64,000 nt of DNA, taken from contig NZ_LNCI01000002.1 of the NCBI RefSeq assembly GCF_001509585.1, positions 62,001 through 126,000 of the forward strand. The letters are read 5' to 3'. This DNA comes from Tropicimonas marinistellae (GTDB lineage: Bacteria > Pseudomonadota > Alphaproteobacteria > Rhodobacterales > Rhodobacteraceae). Positions 60,410 to 64,000 of this stretch are shown here, in pieces. Under the pieces are notes generated by a model. It saw only the letters and a list, made by a program, of their open reading frames with translations. It ran no database searches and was not told the origin of the DNA. How positions within the stretch are numbered: position 1 is the first letter of the stretch; every line of letters begins with the position of its first letter. A program made the position numbers and the translations under genes.

Positions 60410-61294
60410 ATGGGAGGAGAAAGCCGATACATGGGTCTGGCCTATGTGATGCCCTACGTGGTGGGGCTTCTCATCTTCACGGCCTTCCCATTTCTCTATT
60501 CCTTCTACCTGAGCTTCACCGACTACAGCCTGATGTCCGCCCCCACCTGGGTGGGCCTCGACAATTACGAGAAGCTCTTCACCCGTGACCGGACGTTCGA
60601 CAAGTCGCTCAAGGTTACGTTGATCTATGTCTTCTCCACGGTGCCCCTGAAGCTCGCCTTCGCGCTCTTCATCGCGGTGATCCTCAACTACCGGTTGAAG
60701 ATGATCAATTTCTTCCGCACCGCGTATTACGTGCCCTCGATCCTTGGCGGGTCCATCGCCATCGCAGTGCTGTGGCGCTACATCTTCGCTGACACCGGTC
60801 TGGTGAACATGTTCATCGGCGTGTTCGGGCTGGAGCCGGTCAACTGGTTCGGCGACCCGACCAACGCGCTTTTCACAATCACACTGCTGCGCTGCTGGCA
60901 GTTCGGATCGGCGATGGTGATCTTCCTCGCCGCGCTTCAGAGCATAGACAAGTCGCTCTACGAGGCGGCCTGGATCGATGGCGCGAACCAGTGGCAGACC
61001 TTCCGCAACATTACCCTGCCGCTGATCACGCCGGTCATCTTCTTCAACATGATCATGCAGACCGTGCAGGCGTTCCAGGAGTTCAACGGCCCCTACATCA
61101 TCACCGAGGGCGGGCCACTGAAATCCACCTATTTGCTGCCGCTCTACATCTACGAAAAGGCCTTCAAAAACTTCGACATGGGCTACGCCTCGGCCATCGC
61201 CTGGGTGCTCTTCACCATCATCATGGTGCTGACTTTGATTGCCTTCTGGTCGTCGAAGAAGTGGGTCTACTACGCCGGCGACAAGAGGAGCTGA
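60410..61294 (+). CDS. Carbohydrate ABC transporter permease (MalF/TogM type)
   Basis: A 294-residue inner-membrane protein with six hydrophobic segments. The EAA loop that meets the ATPase is YEAAWIDGANQWQTFRNITL near residue 184. The second half includes FNGPYIITEGGPLKSTYLLP, a common form in oligosaccharide permeases. The ATG at 60410 overlaps the GH4 end region (two-base gap) with GGAGG nine bases upstream; an ATG at 60431 is the alternative. It pairs with the MalG-type permease encoded next. Confidence 0.92.
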   Translation: MGGESRYMGLAYVMPYVVGLLIFTAFPFLYSFYLSFTDYSLMSAPTWVGLDNYEKLFTRDRTFDKSLKVTLIYVFSTVPLKLAFALFIAVILNYRLKMINFFRTAYYVPSILGGSIAIAVLWRYIFADTGLVNMFIGVFGLEPVNWFGDPTNALFTITLLRCWQFGSAMVIFLAALQSIDKSLYEAAWIDGANQWQTFRNITLPLITPVIFFNMIMQTVQAFQEFNGPYIITEGGPLKSTYLLPLYIYEKAFKNFDMGYASAIAWVLFTIIMVLTLIAFWSSKKWVYYAGDKRS

Positions 61295-61297
61295 GAG

Positions 61298-62200
61298 ATG
61301 ACTGTCACAACTCCCGACATCGCAGACGAACTCGCCCTAACAGAACACCAGGTCCGGCTGCGCCGGCGTGCCAGGATCAACGCCGCGATCCGCTACACGA
61401 TCCTTGCCGCCGTGGGACTGATGATGCTCTACCCGCTGATCTGGCTGATCGGAGCATCCTTCAAGACCAACAGCGAGATCTTCTCCAACCCGGGTTTCAT
61501 CCCGCGCGAGCCGACGCTCGACGGCTATATCGAAGGTTGGAAGACCTCCACGCCCTACACTTTCGCTCGGTTCTTCTGGAACACCTTCCAGATCGTGATC
61601 CCGAAGGTGCTGTTCACGGCGATCTCTGCGACGATGGTGGCCTATGGCTTTGCCCGCTTCGAGTTCCCGGGCAAGAAGATCTTCTTTGCCACGCTGATCG
61701 CCACGCTGCTGCTGCCCAACGTGGTGACGCGCATCCCGCAGTACCTGCTTTTCCGCGACATCGGGTGGCTCGACAGTTTCCTGCCGCTCTGGGTGCCTTC
61801 GGCGCTGGCGGGCGACGCGTTCTTCGTCTTCATGCTGGTCCAGTTCCTGCGCGCCATCCCGCGCGACATGGAGGAGGCCGCCCGCGTGGACGGCGCGAAC
61901 AGCCTGCAAACGCTGATCTTCATCGTGGTGCCACTTCTGAAACCGGCGATCATCTCGGTGTGTCTGTTCCAGTTCATGTGGACGATGAACGACTTCCTCG
62001 GGCCGCTGATCTACATCTCGTCGGTCGACAAGTTCCCGATTTCACTTGCGCTGAAACTGTCGATCGACACCACCGAAGCGTTCGAATGGAACCGCATCCT
62101 GGCGATGTCTGTCTTGGCGATCACGCCGGCGCTCATCGTGTTCTTCATGGCCCAGAAACACTTCATCGAGGGCATCTCTGCAGGGGGAGTCAAAGGCTGA
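61298..62200 (+). CDS. Carbohydrate ABC transporter permease (MalG/TogN type)
   Basis: A 300-residue inner-membrane protein with six membrane segments. The start is soluble, followed by ILAAVGLMMLYPLIWLIGAS. The EAA loop is MEEAARVDGANSLQTLIFIV near residue 191. FQFMWTMNDFLGPLIYISSV near the end is typical of MalG relatives. It overlaps the ATPase gene by one base (TGATG), and starts three bases after the MalF-type stop. Confidence 0.93.
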   Translation: MTVTTPDIADELALTEHQVRLRRRARINAAIRYTILAAVGLMMLYPLIWLIGASFKTNSEIFSNPGFIPREPTLDGYIEGWKTSTPYTFARFFWNTFQIVIPKVLFTAISATMVAYGFARFEFPGKKIFFATLIATLLLPNVVTRIPQYLLFRDIGWLDSFLPLWVPSALAGDAFFVFMLVQFLRAIPRDMEEAARVDGANSLQTLIFIVVPLLKPAIISVCLFQFMWTMNDFLGPLIYISSVDKFPISLALKLSIDTTEAFEWNRILAMSVLAITPALIVFFMAQKHFIEGISAGGVKG

Positions 62201-63318
62201 TGGCTGGCTTGCAACTCAGAAACGTCGAAAAGACCTACGCCAACGCCTTCAAGGCCGTGCATGGGATCAATCTTGAGATCGAGGACGGCGAGTTCATGGT
62301 GCTGGTGGGCCCGTCGGGCTGCGCCAAATCCACCACGTTGCGCATGATTGCCGGGTTGGAGACGATCACCGGCGGCGAGGTGAAGATCGGCGACACCGTG
62401 GTCAACGACCTGGCGCCGGGTAAGCGCGGCATCGCCATGGTGTTCCAGAATTACGCGCTCTACCCGCACATGAAGGTGGCCAACAACCTTGGCTTCGGCC
62501 TGCGGCTGAAGCGGCGTCCGAAGGAGGAGATCGCGAAGGCGACCGAGGAGGTCTCCCACACGCTTGAGATCGAGGAGCTTCTCGACCGGCTGCCCAAGCA
62601 GCTTTCGGGCGGGCAGGCGCAGCGCGTTGCCGTGGGCCGCGCGCTCATCAAGTCGCCGGAGGTGTTCCTCTTCGACGAGCCGCTATCGAACCTCGATGCG
62701 AAACTGCGCGCCTCCATGCGGGTGCGGATCACCGACTTGCACAAGCGCCTGAAGGCCGAAGGCCGCCCAGCGACCGTGGTTTATGTGACCCACGACCAGG
62801 TGGAAGCGATGACCATGGGGGACCGGATCTGCGTGATGAAGGACGGACACATCATGCAGGTGGCCGATCCGGTGACGCTCTACGAAAAGCCTGCCAACGC
62901 CTTTGTCGGCGGCTTCATCGGCATGCCGGAGATGAACCTCGTTGATGCCACGCTGTCGCTTGAAGATGGCGGCAAGATCCGGCTTGGCGACCAGATACTT
63001 GACGTCGAACCGGCGCTGGCCGAAAGGCTGACGCATCCCGGTGGGGCAATCACCCTCGGTATTCGTCCGCAGCACCTCGAACTGGTTCCCACCGGAACGC
63101 CCGGTGCGCTCAAGGGCACGGTGCGGATCGTCGAGTTCATGGGTCACGAAGTGAACCTGCACGCCGATATCGAGGGGCATTCCTTCATCTCGGTCGTGCC
63201 GTCGGAGCAATTCGACCGGAGCTTGAAGAACGGCGATACGGTGGCCTTCCATCCGCTCGCCCGTCACATCCACGTCTTCGATCGCGGCAGCGGGCAAAAT
63301 GCCTCGCTTGGCGCGTGA
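62200..63318 (+). CDS. Carbohydrate ABC transporter ATP-binding protein (MalK/UgpC type)
   Basis: A 372-residue ATPase with a C-terminal regulatory OB domain (from about residue 240; ITLGIRPQHLELVPTG). The signature is LSGGQAQRVAVGRA, Walker B VFLFDEPLSNLDA, and the H-loop VTHDQVEAMTM. Walker A reads GPSGCAKST: the glycine before the lysine is alanine, a tolerated but uncommon change. It energises the MalF/MalG pair. The start overlaps the upstream stop (TGATG). Confidence 0.93.
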   Translation: MAGLQLRNVEKTYANAFKAVHGINLEIEDGEFMVLVGPSGCAKSTTLRMIAGLETITGGEVKIGDTVVNDLAPGKRGIAMVFQNYALYPHMKVANNLGFGLRLKRRPKEEIAKATEEVSHTLEIEELLDRLPKQLSGGQAQRVAVGRALIKSPEVFLFDEPLSNLDAKLRASMRVRITDLHKRLKAEGRPATVVYVTHDQVEAMTMGDRICVMKDGHIMQVADPVTLYEKPANAFVGGFIGMPEMNLVDATLSLEDGGKIRLGDQILDVEPALAERLTHPGGAITLGIRPQHLELVPTGTPGALKGTVRIVEFMGHEVNLHADIEGHSFISVVPSEQFDRSLKNGDTVAFHPLARHIHVFDRGSGQNASLGA

Positions 63319-63361
63319 AGTTCAACCGCACGAACGTAATTCCATATCAGGGAGGAATCCG

Positions 63362-64000
63362 ATGAAACGTTCAACGACCGCACTTGCCACGGTGCTTGCG
63401 CTTACCGCGCTTTCGGCAAATGCCGCCGATCTGCGCATGTCGTGGTGGGGCGGCGATAGCCGGCACCTGGCCACGCAGGAGGCGCTCAAGGTCTGTGGCG
63501 AGAAGTATGGCCATACGATCGCGCCCGAGTTCACCGGCTGGTCCGGTCACCTCGAAAAGGTGACGACGCAGCTTGCCGGCGGCACCGAGGCCGACATCAT
63601 GCAGATCAACTGGCCCTGGCTGCCGCTCTTCTCCATGGACGGATCGGGCTTTGCCGACCTGAACGATTTCGCCGAGATCATCGACCTCAGCAACTGGACC
63701 GAGGATCAGCTGGCCGCCGCCACGATGAACGGCCACCTGAACGGCCTGCCGCTTTCCACGACCGGCCGGGTCTTCATGTTCAACAAGGCCACCTACGACA
63801 AGGCCGGCGTGCCGGTACCGGCGACCTGGGACGATGTGATCGCCGCGGCGCCAGTGTTCAAGGAGAAGCTGGGCGACGATTATTACCCGCTCACAATGGC
63901 CTATGACGCCAGCGGCGTGAACACGGTGCTGACGGTGTCGCTCGTCGCTGCGCAGAAGACCGGAAAGGACCTGATCGACCCGGAGACCAATACGGTTGCC
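63362..64000 (+). CDS. Extracellular solute-binding protein, 5' part only (oligogalacturonide-type)
   Basis: 213 codons are visible and the gene runs off the right edge. A signal peptide (KRSTTALATVLALTALSANA) precedes a cluster D-type binding protein. ADLRMSWWGGDSRHLATQEA, then FTGWSGHLEKVTTQLAGGTE, then IMQINWPWLPLFSMDG, closely recall TogB-like oligogalacturonide-binding proteins (from memory). This, with the GH4 CHEV motif, suggests galacturonide uptake. The ATG at 63362 follows GGGAGGAATCCG. The gene order (permeases, ATPase, binding protein) has the binding protein last. Confidence 0.88.
   Translation, partial: MKRSTTALATVLALTALSANAADLRMSWWGGDSRHLATQEALKVCGEKYGHTIAPEFTGWSGHLEKVTTQLAGGTEADIMQINWPWLPLFSMDGSGFADLNDFAEIIDLSNWTEDQLAAATMNGHLNGLPLSTTGRVFMFNKATYDKAGVPVPATWDDVIAAAPVFKEKLGDDYYPLTMAYDASGVNTVLTVSLVAAQKTGKDLIDPETNTVA

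Noticed and set aside
1-64000. CRISPR arrays, complete insertion sequences, integrases or attachment sites
   Set aside because: No regularly spaced direct repeats, no transposase or recombinase motifs, and no tRNA gene to serve as an attachment site were seen.

Overview
The window is a G+C-rich, gene-dense stretch of an alphaproteobacterial chromosome. It most resembles the Rhodobacteraceae (Roseobacter group). The evidence is inference from gene content: CobS/CobT-type cobaltochelatase genes, the zapA-tkt neighbourhood, a gene-transfer-agent type lysis cassette (GH108 endolysin plus 3TM holin), Grx4/BolA, and dispersed palindromic repeats of a kind I associate with this family. I found no rRNA, tRNA, CRISPR array, complete insertion sequence or prophage.

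Layout. 1-10.6 kb: valine catabolism in two blocks. An isobutyryl-CoA dehydrogenase / 3-hydroxyisobutyryl-CoA hydrolase / 3-hydroxyisobutyrate dehydrogenase operon runs off the left edge, and mmsA sits 6 kb away, divergent from a LysR regulator. Between them are marC, an AraC/SDR pair, a DUF808 membrane protein, coaD and a CBS-domain protein. 10.8-13.9 kb: two glycosyltransferases and a sulfotransferase. 13.9-15.3 kb: 1.4 kb with almost no coding signal, except a probable 39-residue microprotein. 15.3-26.9 kb: a YbdK-type carboxylate-amine ligase, a DUF2161 nuclease-fold protein, transketolase, zapA, the monothiol glutaredoxin/BolA pair, purL, a methyltransferase, a hydrolase and a lytic transglycosylase. 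27-31.8 kb: a candidate small RNA with an anti-Shine-Dalgarno motif, a LysR regulator, an acyltransferase, murI, argC and ccmE. 32.3-34.3 kb: the lysis cassette with three small trailing genes. 34.4-41.1 kb: DUF427, aminopeptidase P, cobT, a secreted phytochelatin-synthase-like protease and cobS. 41.5-50.6 kb: a second sulfotransferase, kynureninase, a metallo-beta-lactamase-fold protein with a broken metal site, and a flavin monooxygenase / Rid protein / DUF1028 / aldehyde dehydrogenase / LysR cluster.

The right 13 kb is a carbohydrate region. The first system is under a LacI regulator with two operator-like boxes: a ribose/fructose-type ABC transporter, a sugar epimerase with intact metal ligands, a P-loop sugar kinase, and a divergent 2-hydroxyacid dehydrogenase. 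The second follows a divergent AraC regulator: a GH4 glycosidase with a CHEV active-site motif, then MalF/MalG-type permeases, a MalK-type ATPase and a binding protein cut by the right edge. The binding protein and CHEV motif suggest alpha-galacturonide or oligogalacturonide uptake and hydrolysis.

All functional statements rest on reading motifs and recalling families. No database search was run. The most interesting items are the galacturonide locus, the lysis cassette with its unexplained small genes, the small RNA, the monooxygenase/Rid cluster (Rid lacks its catalytic arginine), the phytochelatin-synthase-like protein between cobS and cobT, and two dispersed repeat families.
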